Position numbers and translations under genes: made by a program. Positions 23,501-35,892 of a stretch of 64,000 nucleotides of DNA are shown here, piece after piece (position 1 is the first letter of the stretch; every line of letters begins with the position of its first letter). The notes beneath the pieces are model-generated. The model did no database searches. It was given only the letters and a program-made list of their open reading frames with translations, and had not been told where the DNA came from. This stretch comes from Akebia trifoliata (lineage: Eukaryota > Streptophyta > Magnoliopsida > Ranunculales > Lardizabalaceae). The DNA lies in NCBI GenBank assembly GCA_017979445.1, contig CM030706.1:20229884-20293883 (forward strand). The letters run 5' to 3'.

Positions 23501-25236
23501 TGTAGACACCCCATTTTTGCATCCGCCTGATTAATCAAGTCGTCAACCCGATCGCAAAGGTTCCCAATGATGGATGTCTATTCCAATGCTTTATTTTGTT
23601 ACCAGATATGTTTCAGAAATCCGGATGAGGTATCTCGAATTGACAAAACTTAGAAACCACGCTACGCTAGGAAAATACGACCCTAGAAACATAGAAATCA
23701 TCATCTTGCAGACCAAAAAGAAGCTTCACGATAAAAATCACTAAAAATTACGAAATTACCGAAATACCCCTAACCTCAAAACAACCCTAGAGCCTACGTT
23801 ACGCTTAGGAAAACCCATTCGAACACATAAAATGACAAATCGGAACCAAATAAATCATTTCACCAATTTTAACAGAATTTGACAAAATTACGAAAATGCC
23901 CCTCATAAAGTTCACAACCATTTCACACAAAAAATTTCATAAATAACAAAAACTAATATTTCCATTGAATTCCTTATGAAAAACCGATTCTAAAACATCC
24001 TAGAACATTAAAAACCGACTTAAAACGTGAAAAGTCCTCTCCGGGGGTAAAACGGTAATTTCACAATTTTCATGATAAAAAATTCCGAAATTAATAAATA
24101 AAATATTAAATAATTAAATTTAAACATTAATGAAATTAATTTAAAATTTTGAACCTAAAAAATCGATTAATCGGACTCTCAGGCAAAATTGTTGAGGGTT
24201 CGTGGGATATTTCTTTAAGGACCCCTCCATTTGGGGGTCCAAAGAATTAAAGATATTTTAGAGGGGGGTTCTCCAAAAATTAAAAGTAAATCAAGCAAGA
24301 CTGAAGTCAAGGTATTAAAGTCAATCAAGTGAGACTGAAGTCAAAATTAAAGTCAATTAAGCAAGACTAAAGTCAAGATATTAAAAGTCAATCAATTAAG
24401 ACTAAAGTCAAAACATTAAAAGTCAATCAAATAAGACCAAAAGTCATAATAGAATTATAATTGATTAATAACTCTATCTAATAGAGTCCTAACTTAAAAA
24501 CAATTCTACCTAAAACAATTCTAATTAAAACATAATTCTACCTAAAACAATTTTAACTAAACACAACTCTAATTAAAAGATCTCTAATTAAACACTAACT
24601 CTACCCAAATCAACCCCTAAAAACATCTATAAATAGAGGTGCTCACACCCTATTTTCGTATCAAAGAAAAAACCCTAGAAAAAGTAGGTGAAGAAGCCTC
24701 CATAACCTCCCCAAAACCCTAATTTTGGAGCCCCAACTCCTTCCCTAACACCCCTACTCCGATTTTAGCCTAAAAAACACCCAAAAACCTCTCAAAAACA
24801 TCCCAAAAATTCACAACAAATTCGAAGCATCCAGATCCAAGAAGGAGATACCTTACCTCGGATATCAGAAATCAGATCCGGAGATAGAATGAAGTAAGGA
24901 ATACGGTACAAGGAGCCATTTTCACCAGATCTGAGGGAATAACACTTTTGCAAATCAAAGGTAAGTTAATTTTTATTTTTTTTAATCTAGGTTTATCATT
25001 AGCGATGTAGATCTATTTGGGATAAGTAGAGACCGGCATTGGCCGGGCGGGGTTGGTGCCTAACACCTTCCAACCCCGTAACATGATCCCCGGATTCAGA
25101 TTTCTATAGTAGATTAGTTCTTTTTTATCCATTTAAGGGTCAATTTGGTTCCTAGACCGTAATAACTAGGTGGCGACTCCCAAACCTCAAGGGTCAAAAG
25201 CGGATCCGCACACCCCGCGGATCGAGGGCGCTTTTA
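23501..25236 (+). mobile_element. 5' LTR of element A
   Basis: It starts TGTAGACACCCCATTTTTGC and ends GGGCGCTTTTA, with TA where the 3' LTR has CA. It contains internal repeats of about 36 bp (AGTCAATCAAGCAAGACTAAA type) at 24290-24450 and a TATA box at 24628. Its last third carries the family block TTACGGGG/CCTAGACCGTAATAACTAGG. Confidence 0.95.
24628..24636 (+). promoter_or_regulatory. TATA box in the 5' LTR of element A
   Basis: TATAAATAGAGG is followed by GTGCTCACACCC. The same sequence stands in the 3' LTR at 35284-35292 and, slightly changed, in the B-family LTRs. Transcription would start about 30 bases downstream. Confidence 0.65.
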
Positions 25237-25237
25237 G

Positions 25238-25256
25238 TGGCGACTCCACTGGGGAC
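25238..25256 (+). other. Primer-binding site of element A, tRNA-Arg type
   Basis: TGGCGACTCCACTGGGGAC begins one base after the LTR. It is complementary to the CCA end and acceptor/T-stem of a plant tRNA-Arg with one mismatch. This primer site is characteristic of the Tat/Ogre lineage. Confidence 0.88.
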
Positions 25257-28200
25257 ATTGAGGATCAGACTTGAAAAACCTCAAGTATGGGAGCATTGCT
25301 AGTAATCCAGTTTTGTTTTAGTTTATTTTTTAGTTAGTTTCTTTTTATTATTCGTGTATTGTTTTTATTTTTGTGAGTATGTCATTAATTATCTGATTCT
25401 ACCCGGAGTACTTAGATCCAACATGTTAATCTTCATGATTTAATCAAGGGCTATTCGGAATGATTCTAAATAATGCGATATTTTAATATGGATAATTTTG
25501 TTGATGGTGGAATGATGATCATTGAGAATGGGATAATGAAAAGAAAATGATTTTTTTTTTCTCTCTCTCTCCTTTTGGGGTATGTTGATCCATTTTTGGA
25601 TAACAATTTTTTTTAGGAATCATGTTTGATCATGTTTTTTTTTTTTAAAAGAGGATTTTTTGTTTTTGTTTTTGATTAGTTATTTATTTTTTCGCTTATT
25701 AAGTAAGTATACATTTTTTACTAGGCAAGATACGCTTTTCATTGACAGCATAAAGTATTTTAATTAATTAAAAAAAAAAATTCTAAAATTTTTTTTTCTG
25801 CCAACAGAAGCTTTTGGCGGTGTGTGCTAAGTAAATCCACTAATGGTGTGCTGTTACTAGAAGACCCCTTCTATTTTCTCTATTTATCATTTAACCCATA
25901 TAAATCGTTTTGTTTTAAAAAGAAACCATCATCTTCTCCAGTTGGTTCTCAACAGAGATCGATTCCTCAAGGGTTTCAAACCCCTTTTTTTGGTTGCGAA
26001 GTTCGAACGATCCAAAGCCTGGATGTTTGAGCCTACTTTCGACCTCAAAACGTCTTCTTAATCGGTTTTCAGCCGTGTTCTTCGCGTTTTCAACAGAGGG
26101 CGATCGGTTGGTTCATTCAATCCGATCGAACTTCCATTTTTAGCGATTTTCAGTTTGTGTTTCTTCGAGTTTTTCGACAGAAACCGATCGGTTTCTTCCT
26201 TCAGACCAATCGGACCCTCGATTCTAAATGGTTTTCAGATTTGCTCATCGTGTCTTCAACAGAATCCGATCGGCCTGCTCTTTCAAACTAGCCGAACCTT
26301 CTTTTAATGGGTTTTAAGACCATTAATGTTTGGAAAAAGTTTCTGATCTCGTCTTATTTGGAGATGCAAAATTTGGAATCGATGTATCTTTTGGATGAGT
26401 TTTGCCTATTCGATCGGTAGAGGATCTTAAGGAACGGCCAGGTTTTACGTTTTCAAGACATAAGAGAACCTACCATTACTCTAAACTGGTTCCTCCCGAT
26501 CGTTCCTTTTTGCAAATTTCCTCTGTGAAATTATGGAAATAAATGTACCTGTAGATCAAAAGGATAGGAAAAGATTGGAAAATGATAGATTTTGAAGGAA
26601 TTTACAGACACCATTCGCCAACCTTTGGGAGAGAAAATTAGAGTTTCTACTCCTCTGTTTTAATTCATGTCTTGCGATCCCCTCTTAGTAAACTGAGTCG
26701 GAAATGGGTGGAATGATTCGAAATTTGAATTGGAAATTAAGAAGCAGATTGAATTCGATGACTTTTCAATGATTCAACTTGGGTTCATTCAGTTTTGACA
26801 TAGTAAAATCAATTGCCGCTCGAGTTGTTTAAAGTTCACTGGGTTCAAAAGTTTTTTTTTAAATGAAAAAAAAGAGAAAAAATGTATGATATATATGAAG
26901 GGGAGGACTACTAACAACAGATTATACTTGGCTACTAAGAGATCCTCGTGGTCACGCCAATACACCATCAAGTTTTTTGTTTGGCATAGCGAATTTCGAT
27001 GGTTTTGTTTCATTTTTATTTTTATTTTTATTTTATTCTATTTATTTATTATTTTTTTTTTCAAATTTTGTAAATAAATGTTTTCTTTTAAGTTTTAAAA
27101 AAAAAATGATTTTTTATTGTTTGATAAAAGGCTTTGTTTTCAATTTTTTTTTTTATATTTTCTTTCTCATCATCTAAAGATCATCATAACCTCTCCTCCC
27201 AATGATTGTCACTTCATTCTTAATTCAACATCCTCAGAAATATTGGACTTGGCCAGGGTTACCCCGAAATAACCTTTTGATTAGATCATGAAAATCACAA
27301 AATTTGTGCCTATTGCGATGATTAAATCTAATTAATTATTATAGGCCCTTATTTATTAATTGATTTGCTGATTGATGAATGTTAAAGATGTGCATGTTTA
27401 AGCTTAAATTAAACCATATGAGTATGTTTCTAATCGATGATGCTTGCACTTGTATGATTTAATATCCTCTCTTGATTGGCTTGATTGGACCCATGGGCCC
27501 ACGTGTTTGAAAAAAGCCCCGGGCACACCCCACCTTGTTTTGCACACACCACATGCACGTTTACTGTTTTGAGCACTTACACGTCCCATATAGCCAACGT
27601 GGCACTAGTGCGTGGCCCGGTCTCTTCGGAGATGCGACGTCATTCATGAAACCCACAACTCCAGTCACGTACCTTAGGGTATATCGAACTGGGGCATCAA
27701 TACCGTCTGATCAGGTGATTCTGAGAGGTATATTGATGTACCCAGGCTGGAGTGACCTGAGCCTTTGACCTATTGTAAGCCACACAGTCACATGTCCCGA
27801 TTGCCAACGTAGTACTAGTACGTGGTCGGTCCCCTCGTGGGATGCCAAACCATTTATGAAAGCTACAACTCTTGACTCGTACCCGTGGGTATAAAAGGTA
27901 ATCTAAGTATATCAATTGCACTTTTTGGTCAAAACCGGTGCCTAAGCAGATCTTGCCCCGCTGTACCCTACTGTACGAGGGGGATAGACTACATCTATTC
28001 TAGATGAGAGGTATTTAAGTGGGCCCTTCCTCAGCATTGTGCGTCACCTCTCAACTGGAGATCAAACTAGCTGTTTTTGGCTTCAGAGAAGTGAATTGAG
28101 GTTTTAGATTATCACCTATACGGTATATCAAACCAAGTCACCACGTATCGAAATATATAGGTGTGCTTGGGCAAGGGTGGCCAGATAAAAATGCATTGCA

Positions 28201-29340
28201 CGTAGTAAGCTTAGAGTCTAGAAACCTTCCTAGTAGGTCACGACTCGAACTTATCGTGGGTGTTCCCGGGTTGTTCATTGAATGGAATCTTATGAGACTT
28301 TGTGATTGATATGGATGTATGTGAATGATGAGATCAGAGTGTATGATTGTCCTCAAGGATAAAAAATATTATTTTTGAAAATCAAAATGGGTGCACCGAC
28401 CCAATAAAAAATCCATCTCTTGCAAATGACCCAGCCCAACTCGATCCAACAATCCTGATGGACCGGGCCATTTAAATCGAAATAGAAATCAAATTTTCAA
28501 AGAAGAAAAATAGTTTACAAAGGGAAAGTATTTTTCAGAAAAAATATTTTCCAAAAGAAGTGTTTTCCAAAAAAAAAGTGTTATTATCTAAAAAAATGTT
28601 TTCTAAGAAAAAACGTTTTCCAAAAAATATTTTCCAAGAGAAGATACTTTCCAAATAAAAAACTATTTTTCAGAGAAAAAATATTTTTCAGAAGAAAATG
28701 TTTTCCAAAAGAGAAGAAAAAGAAGGAAAAATAATTTGTAAAAGATCTATTTTTGCATGAAAAGTTTTTATGGACCTTGGAAAACTACCAAAAAAATGTT
28801 GTAAAAAAATAATCAGATTTGTAAAATAAAAACATTATTTTCCAATATTTTTCAAGAGTGCAATATAATTATTTTTCTTCTGAATAATCATTGAATGGAC
28901 GAATTTTTTAATGGATTGGTGCACAAAATTCAATAAAATCTCAGGGTTCATTTAAAATGTTATCAAGGGGGTGACACTGAAATTGGTTAAATTCACCTTC
29001 AAAGAGGTTTAAAGGTTATCATTGTATCTAAGCTCAATCGTTTATCGTCTAGCTAGGGTTGTAAATCCGGTCAGTTAGAGTAAACGTCAATATCAAATCA
29101 ACAATCAGAAATGACCTCAAAATTTCTCAACATCGTCCAGTTGTTCTTTGAAGATCATAGTGCTTCAATCCTATCGGTTATAAGCAATATCTCAGTCCTC
29201 AGTCCCAATCAAACTCGTGTGGGTACTTGTCTTGAGTTTTCATGAGTCATTTGGGTTAACCTGAGTCTTTTTTTTCCAGCAAGGTCATGTTTTCTTTTAA
29301 TTGAGTCTACTCTTTCCTATTGAGTCAAGTTAGTTCTTCG
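25257..29340 (+). other. Long leader of element A, no gene; includes a diverged 215-bp duplication
   Basis: Four kilobases without a credible reading frame. At 27570-27690 and 27787-27910 two diverged copies of one segment share CCAACGT, ACTAGT, GTGG, CATTTATGAAA-like and GGGTATA. Each holds a perfect 10-bp palindrome (GCACTAGTGC and GTACTAGTAC). From 28480 to 28860 the sequence is a low-complexity run of TTTTCCAAAAGAAAA. In element B the corresponding point is occupied by ORF1, so A has lost that gene. No gag was recognised. Confidence 0.7.
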
Positions 29341-30420
29341 AGTTTATAGAGGTGTCTGTTGCTCCATCTGAAATTGATCGGATAAAAGAAATTTTTGAAT
29401 ACCTCGAGCGCATTAACGAATTAACTAATAATTTGATAGATTTCGTTTTTGAACAAGAAGATAAGAGTCAGGCTCAACCTTTAATCGAGAAAGGAAAGGT
29501 CATTGACCTCGGAACATAAATAAATTCCTAAAGAGATTCAAATAGAAACCATCTTGTCTCCAGAAGAACAGAAGGGGATAATGAATTTTCTTAGAAATTT
29601 CGAAGACTTGTTCACGTGGGCCTATGAGGATATGTTAGGTGCAAGTTTGGGTGTTGTTCAACACGGAATAGATACTTGTCTATATCGATGGAATCAAAGA
29701 AGATGTTATAAAATGTATCAGCACTATCCTTACTACATCTTGAGTTTCAATCACATATTAGCAGTCGATATGGGGATACCTTTTGAACTGATTTCTGATA
29801 ATGGGTCGTACTTCAAAGCATAAATCATTATTCTATGTTTAAAGTTGAAGATCCGAAAGCACAAATCATCCCCCTACCGTCCTCAGATCAATAGAACGGT
29901 TGAAGCAGTTAGTAAGAGTCTCAAGACTATCATCAGGAAAATATGTCAATCACATCGAGATTGGTCAGAAAAATTATCATTCACGCTATGGACATATCGA
30001 ACTTCAATTCGATCCTTTACTGGAGCTACTCCCTACTCCTTAGTGTATGGCATGGAAGTAGTCTTGCCAGTTGAAATGGAAATTTCGTCTCTCAGGGTCT
30101 TGTTGGAAAATCATTTGTTAGGAACAGATTGAGTTTGACAGCAGTATGAAGAATTAAACTTGATCGAAGAAAACGAGTTAAAGCCTTGTATCATGTGCAA
30201 GCTTATCTAAGAAGAGTCACCCGTGCATTTGACAAGAAGGTCAAAGCTCATCATTTACAAGTCAAAGATTTAACTATCAGACTTCAAAGAAAATTGAACA
30301 CTCCTCCTCGATTATAGGAGAAAGTCTAAATTGGAAAAATTCATTCATTAAGGAAATACTGTCTGGAAAAGTCGTCAGACTTTAAGATCATGATAGAGGT
30401 GAACTACCAGAACCAACCAA
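29340..30420 (+). pseudogene. Collapsed pol of element A: reverse transcriptase start joined to integrase
   Basis: The first part reads FLRNFEDLFTWAYEDMLG, the segment that opens Tat reverse transcriptases (FAWSYxDMPG in intact ones). It passes abruptly into integrase core sequence, ILAVDMGIPFELISDNGSYF, where the D of SDNG is a catalytic aspartate. The rest of reverse transcriptase, RNase H and the integrase N-terminus are missing. After a stop at 29821 the frame continues with SPYRPQINRTVEAV, WTYRTSIRSFTGATPYSLVYGM and, after further breaks, HVQAYLRRVTRAFDKKVK of the integrase C-terminal part. Element B has the same join. Confidence 0.85.
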
Positions 30421-30429
30421 CCTTGACCA

Positions 30430-31880
30430 GATCAAGCGGTACTACATTTAAGGAGGCCATCTTTGACCGAATCAATTCTCCTGTTACCCAGTTCAATATA
30501 TCCTTTCTCAACCCCTTTGCAACCTTTTTCAAAAAGAAAAATTATGCATTTTTCTTTCTTAGCCCGATCACCTAACCTAGGGGAGGGAAGATTCGAACTA
30601 CGTTTTGGTCTGATCCCAAAATTTTGGGGTACGTAGGCAACCTGAGAAGTTACTTAAGGCCCGACCACACCAAAATAAAAAATAGATTCCCCGATAAAGA
30701 AAAAATCTAAAAAGAAAAAAATTCAAAAGAATGGGGAAGAAAATTCAAGAAAAAGTTTAAATGAAATGCCACACAAGGGGCATTTGGGTTTTTGAGCCTC
30801 AAAATCCCTTTCATTTTATGCCTAGTCCCAAGCCTACCTATAAAAGTCCTCCTAAGTACCGTGTGAAAAAGTCAAGGAGGGTAGTAGAACATGATCAGAC
30901 AGTGATTCTAGAAGGTCAGAGGAAAAGAAAAAAGATAAAAAAAAATGATGAAGCCTGCTAAGTTGAAAATCCGAAAAGGGCGACTTAGGCAAAAATTAAG
31001 GCAAGCTCGCAAAGTTGAAAATCTGAAAGGACAACTTTGGCAACAATCAGAGCCAAGGAAAAAAAAGAAAAAGCTCGCTAGATTGAAAACCTGAAAAGGC
31101 GATCTAGGCAAAAGTTAGAGCAAGCTCGATAGATTGAAAACCTGGAAAGGCGATATAGGCAAAAATTAGAGCAATAAAAAAAAAAGAAGAAAATCTCAAG
31201 CTGAGAGCAGTTCGAGCTGAAACGTCAGAAATCCGAATAATCAAGTTCAATACTCAGCTTAAACCAGGCATAGATTCAGAAGCTACAAGTATCTTGTCTA
31301 CGATCGATCTGAAAATTCTTACTTCCCCAAGTAAACCAATGGAGAGAATGGTGAATTCTATGATGAGTCTCAAAAGGAAATATTTTGTTCTCTTGAGCCT
31401 GACTCAAAATCTTTAATAAAATTAATCAAAATTAAAAGTTGAATCTTTATTACGCTTGTGGTAATCAAATATTTCAAATCTTCATACCAGGGGCATTTTT
31501 CTTTTTCATCTAGATATGTAATTTCCTCTTTATACCAGGGGCATCTTCTTTATGATGTGTTCAATTATTTTCAATGCCATGTTTATTGTCAAACTAGGGA
31601 CATTTTGTTTTTGAGCAATGTTAATCCTAAAATGAGAATTCCAAACTTAAGGTTACCCTCTTGATAGCAGTTTTTCAAAAAAATCTTAAGGTTCAAACTC
31701 AGGTTTTAAATTTACAAAACTTTTTTGATAAAACCTTGAGGTTCAAACAAATGCATTCTGAATCTCACATAGGAGATAGGATATCCATTATGTCTCAAAT
31801 TTATTCATTCCCAGATTCAACCACTCTTCTCCAGACTCATTTTCAATCGTTTCTCTCCCAGATTTATTTCTTTGTTCTCA
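30430..31880 (+). other. 3' non-coding region of element A before the array
   Basis: It contains three to four diverged copies of a segment of about 70 bp (GCTCGCTAGATTGAAAACCTGAAAAGGCGATCTAGGCAAAA) at 30950-31170. It also holds purine-rich ACCAGGGGCAT clusters at 31480-31560 that resemble additional polypurine tracts. No coding sequence was recognised. Confidence 0.6.
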
Positions 31881-31889
31881 GTTTTACTC

Positions 31890-33830
31890 AGTCAGTCTCC
31901 GCCAAGGGTTATCTTGGATTTTGCTCAGTTTCCGCCAAGGGTTATCTTGGATTTTGCTCAGTTGCCGCCAAGGGTTATCTTGGATTTTGCTCAGTTTCCG
32001 CCAAGGGTTATCTTGGATTTTGCTCAGTCTCCGCCAAGGGTTATCTTGGATTTTGCTCAGTTGCCACCAAGGGTTATCTTGGATTTTGCTCAGTTGCCGC
32101 CAAGGGTTATCTTGGATTTTGCTCAGTCTCCGCCAAGGGTTATCTTGGATTTTGCTCAGTTGCCGCCAAGGGTTATCCTGGATTTTGCTCAGTTGCCGCC
32201 AAGGGTTATCTTAGATTTTGCTCAGTTTCCGCCAAGGGTTATCTTGGATTTTGCTCAGTCTCCGCCAAGGGTTATCTTGGATTTTGCTCAGTTTCCGCCA
32301 AGGGTTATCTTGGATTCTTGCTCAGTTTCCGCCAAGGGTTATCTTGGATTTTGCTCAGTTGCCGCCAAGGGTTATCTTCGATTTTGCTCAGTCTCCGCCA
32401 ATGGTTATCTTGGATTTTGCTCAGTCTCCACCAAGGGTTATCTTGGATTTTGCTCAGTTTCCGCCAAGGGTTATCTTGGATTCTTGCTCAGTTTCCGCCA
32501 TGGGTTATCTTGGATTTTGCTCAGTTGCCGCCAAGGGTTTTCTTGGATTTTGCTCAGATACCGCCAAGGCTTATCTTGGATTTTGCTCAGATACCGCCAA
32601 GGGTTTTCTTGGAATTATGCTCAGATACCGCCAAGGGTTTTCTTGGAATTATGCTCAGATGCCGCCGAGGGTTTTCTCGGAACTATGCTCAGATACCGCC
32701 AAGGGTTTTCTTGGAATTATGCTCAGATACCGCCAAGGGTTTTCTTGGAATTATGCTCAGATGCCGCCGAGGGTTTTCTCGGAACTATGCTCAGATACCG
32801 CCAAGGGTTTTCTTGGAATTATGCTCAGATACCGCCAAGGGTTTTCTTGGAATTATGCTCAGATGCCGCCGAGGGTTTTCTCGGAACTATGCTCAGATGC
32901 CGCCAAGGGTTTTCTTGGAATTATGCTCAGATGCCGCCGAGGGTTTTCTCGGAACTATGCTCAGATACCACCGAGGGTTTTCTCGGAATTATGCTCAGAT
33001 ACCGCCAAGGGTTTTCTTGGAACTATGCTCAGATACCGCCAAGGGTTTTCTTGGAATTATGCTCAGATGCCGCCGAGGGTTTTCTCGGAACTATGCTCAG
33101 ATACCGCCAAGGTTTTCTTGGAATTATGCTCAGATGCCGCCGAGGGTTTTCTCGGAACTATGCTCAGATACCGCCAAGGGTTTTCTTGGAATTATGCTCA
33201 GATACCGCCAAGGGTTTTCTTGGAATTATGCTCAGATGCCACCGAGGTTTTTCTCGGAACTATGCTCAGATACCGCCAAGGATTTTCATGGAATTATGCT
33301 CAGATACCGCCAAGGGTTTTCTTGGAATTATGCTCAGATGCCGCCGAGGGTTTTCTCGGAACTATGCTCAGATACCGCCAAGGGTTTTCTTGGAATTATG
33401 CTCAGATACCGCCAAGGGTTTTTTTGGAATTATGCTCAGATTCTGCCGAGGGTTTTCTCGGAACTATGCTCAGATGCCGCCAAGGTTTTTCTTGGAATTA
33501 TGCTCAGATGTCGCCGAGGGTTTTCTCGGAACTATGCTCAGACGCCGCCAAGGGTTTTTTTGGAATTATGCTCAGATTCTGCCGAGGGTTTTCTCGGAAC
33601 TATGCTCAGATGCCGCCAAGGTTTTTCTTGGAATTATGCTCAGATGTCGCCGAGGGTTTTCTCGGAACTATGCTCAGACGCCGCCAAGGGTTTTCTTGGA
33701 ATTATGCTCAGATGTCGCCAAGGGTTTTCTCGGAACTATGCTCAGATGCCACCGATGACTTTCTCGGAACTATGCTCAGATACCGCCAAGGGGTTTCTTG
33801 GAATTACGCTCAGTTTATATTTACTTCATG
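31890..33830 (+). repeat. Tandem array of element A: about 20 units of 33 bp, then about 37 of 34 bp
   Basis: The first block (31890-32545) repeats a 33-bp unit, CAGTTTCCGCCAAGGGTTAT then CTTGGATTTTGCT. The second (32546-33830) repeats a 34-bp unit, CAGATACCGCCAAGGGTTTT then CTTGGAATTATGCT. In the second block the units follow a three-unit pattern (two CCAAG units, one CCGAG unit) for long stretches, a 102-bp higher-order repeat. Because 102 is divisible by three and the unit has no stop in any frame, three long frames stay open (31661-33841, 31872-33758, 32218-33885). Every unit has a 16-bp inverted repeat with a six-base loop. Confidence 0.97.
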
Positions 33831-34140
33831 CTCAGATTTGACTCATTTCCAACTCAAACTCTTTGAAATCTATCTCAGATTTTGAGCCCACACTTGCACA
33901 GTTGTTATATCAGTCAAGGAGAATTTTTTTTAAAATTCAAGGATCTGACACTGCCAGTGAGAGCTCGCGCTCAAGGACCTGACATTTTTTTAAGTTCGAC
34001 GAGAGTTTTATGCTCAATGATCCGAATACCCCGACGAATTGTTAAATCAGGCTGCAAAATGAACTGTCACTAGCATTGGCATTCGGATATCTCACTAATC
34101 TACCAAGATAGATTTGCTATCTAGTTTACTTCAACCCTCT

Positions 34141-34156
34141 GCCAAAGAGGGGCATC
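34141..34156 (+). other. Polypurine tract of element A
   Basis: GCCAAAGAGGGGCATC lies directly before the 3' LTR (TGTAGACACC). It matches the tract of element B. Confidence 0.85.
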
Positions 34157-35892
34157 TGTAGACACCCCATTTTTGCATCCGCCTGATTAATCAAGTCGTC
34201 AACCCGATCGCAAAGGTTCCCAATGATGGATGTCTATTCCAATGCTTTATTTTGTTACCAGATATGTTTCAGAAATCCGGATGAGGTATCTCGAACTGAC
34301 AAAACTTAGAAACAACGCTACGCTAGGAAAATACGACCCCAGAAACATAGAAATCATCATCTTGCAGACCAAAAAGAAGTTTCACGATAAAAATCACTAA
34401 AAATTACCAAATTACCGAAATACCCCTAACCTCAAAACAACCCTAGAGCCTACGTTACGCTTAGAAAAACCCATTCGAACACATAAAATGACAAATCGGA
34501 ACCAAATAAATCATTTCACCAATTTTAACAGAATTTGACAAAATTACGAAAATGCCCCTCATAAAGTTCACAACCATTTCACACAAAAAATTTCATAAAT
34601 AACAAAAACTAATATTTCCATTGAATTCCTTACGAAAAACCGATTCTAAAACATCCTAGAACATTAAAAACCGACTTAAAACGTGAAAAGTCCTCTCCGG
34701 GGGTAAAACGGTAATTTCACAATTTTCATGATAAAAAATTCCGAAATTAATAAATAAAACATTAAATAATTAAATTTAAACATTAATGAAATTAATTTAA
34801 AATTTTGAACCTAAAAAATCGATTAATTGGACTCTCAGGCAAAATTGTTGAGGGTTCGTGGGATATTTCTTTAAGGACCCCTCCATTTGGGGGTCCAAAG
34901 AATTAAAGATATTTTAGAGGGGGGTTCTCCAAAAATTAAAAGTAAATCAAGCAAGACTGAAGTCAAGGTATTAAAGTCAATCAAGTGAGACTGAAGTCAA
35001 AATTAAAGTCAATTAAGCAAGACTAAAGTCAAGATATTAAAAGTCAATCAATTAAGACTAAAGTCAAAACATTAAAAGTCAATCAAATAAGACCAAAAGT
35101 CATAATAGAATTATAATTGATTAATAACTCTATCTAATAGAGTCCTAACTTAAAAACAATTCTACCTAAAACAATTCTAATTAAAACATAATTCTACCTA
35201 AAATAATTTTAACTAAACACAACTCTAATTAAAAGATCTCTAATTAAACACTAACTCTACCCAAATCAACCCCTAAAAACATCTATAAATAGAGGTGCTC
35301 ACACCCTATTTTCGTATCAAAGAAAAAACCCTAGAAAAAGTAGGTGAAGAAGCCTCCATAACCTCCCCAAAACCCTAATTTTGGAGCCCCAACTCCTTCC
35401 CTAACACCCCTACTCTGATTTTAGCCTAAAAAACACCCAAAAATCTCTCAAAAACATCCCAAAAATTCACAAAAAATTCGAAGCATCCAGATCCAAGAAG
35501 GAGATACCTTACCTCGGATATCAGAAATCAGATCCGGAGATAGAATGAAGTAAGGAATACGGTACAAGGAGCCATTTTCACCAGATCTGAGGGAATAACA
35601 CTTTTGCAGATCAAAGGTAAGTTAATTTTTATTTTTTTTAATCTAGGTTTATCATTAGCGATGTAGATCTATTTGGGATAAGTAGAGACCGGCATTGGCC
35701 GGGCGGGGTTGGTGCCTAACACCTTCCAACCCCGTAACATGATCCCCGGATTCAGATTTCTATAGTAGATTAGTTCTTTTTTATCCATTTAAGGGTCAAT
35801 TTGGTTCCTAGACCGTAATAACTAGGTGGCGACTCCCAAACCTCAAGGGTCAAAAGCGGATCCGCACACCCCGCGGATCGAGGGCGCTTTCA
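34157..35892 (+). mobile_element. 3' LTR of element A
   Basis: 1736 bp, the same length as the 5' LTR and differing at about 15 positions by eye. It ends GGGCGCTTTCA. The TATA box is at 35284-35292. Confidence 0.95.

Larger units (their letters stand above)
23501..35892 (+). mobile_element. Ogre/Tat-type retrotransposon A, complete and young, non-autonomous
   Basis: A 12,392-bp plus-strand element with 1736-bp LTRs, perfect TSDs GTTGG (23496-23500 and 35893-35897), a tRNA-Arg primer site and a polypurine tract. I count about 15 differences between the two LTRs by eye, mostly transitions, so it moved recently. Its interior has only a short collapsed pol (29550-30420) and a 58-unit tandem array (31890-33830). 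It has no gag, protease, RNase H or ORF1 that I can recognise. It must have been mobilised by proteins supplied in trans. It landed in the integrase end of element B. Confidence 0.95.

Noticed and set aside
31890..33830. CRISPR-like array
   Set aside because: Repeats are contiguous without unique spacers, lie inside a plant LTR retrotransposon, and match plant satellite-like arrays.
31661..33885. Three overlapping plus-strand frames of 726, 628 and 555 codons as a repeat protein gene
   Set aside because: All frames are open over the same tandem array, there is no domain, and openness follows from the stop-free 33/34-bp unit.
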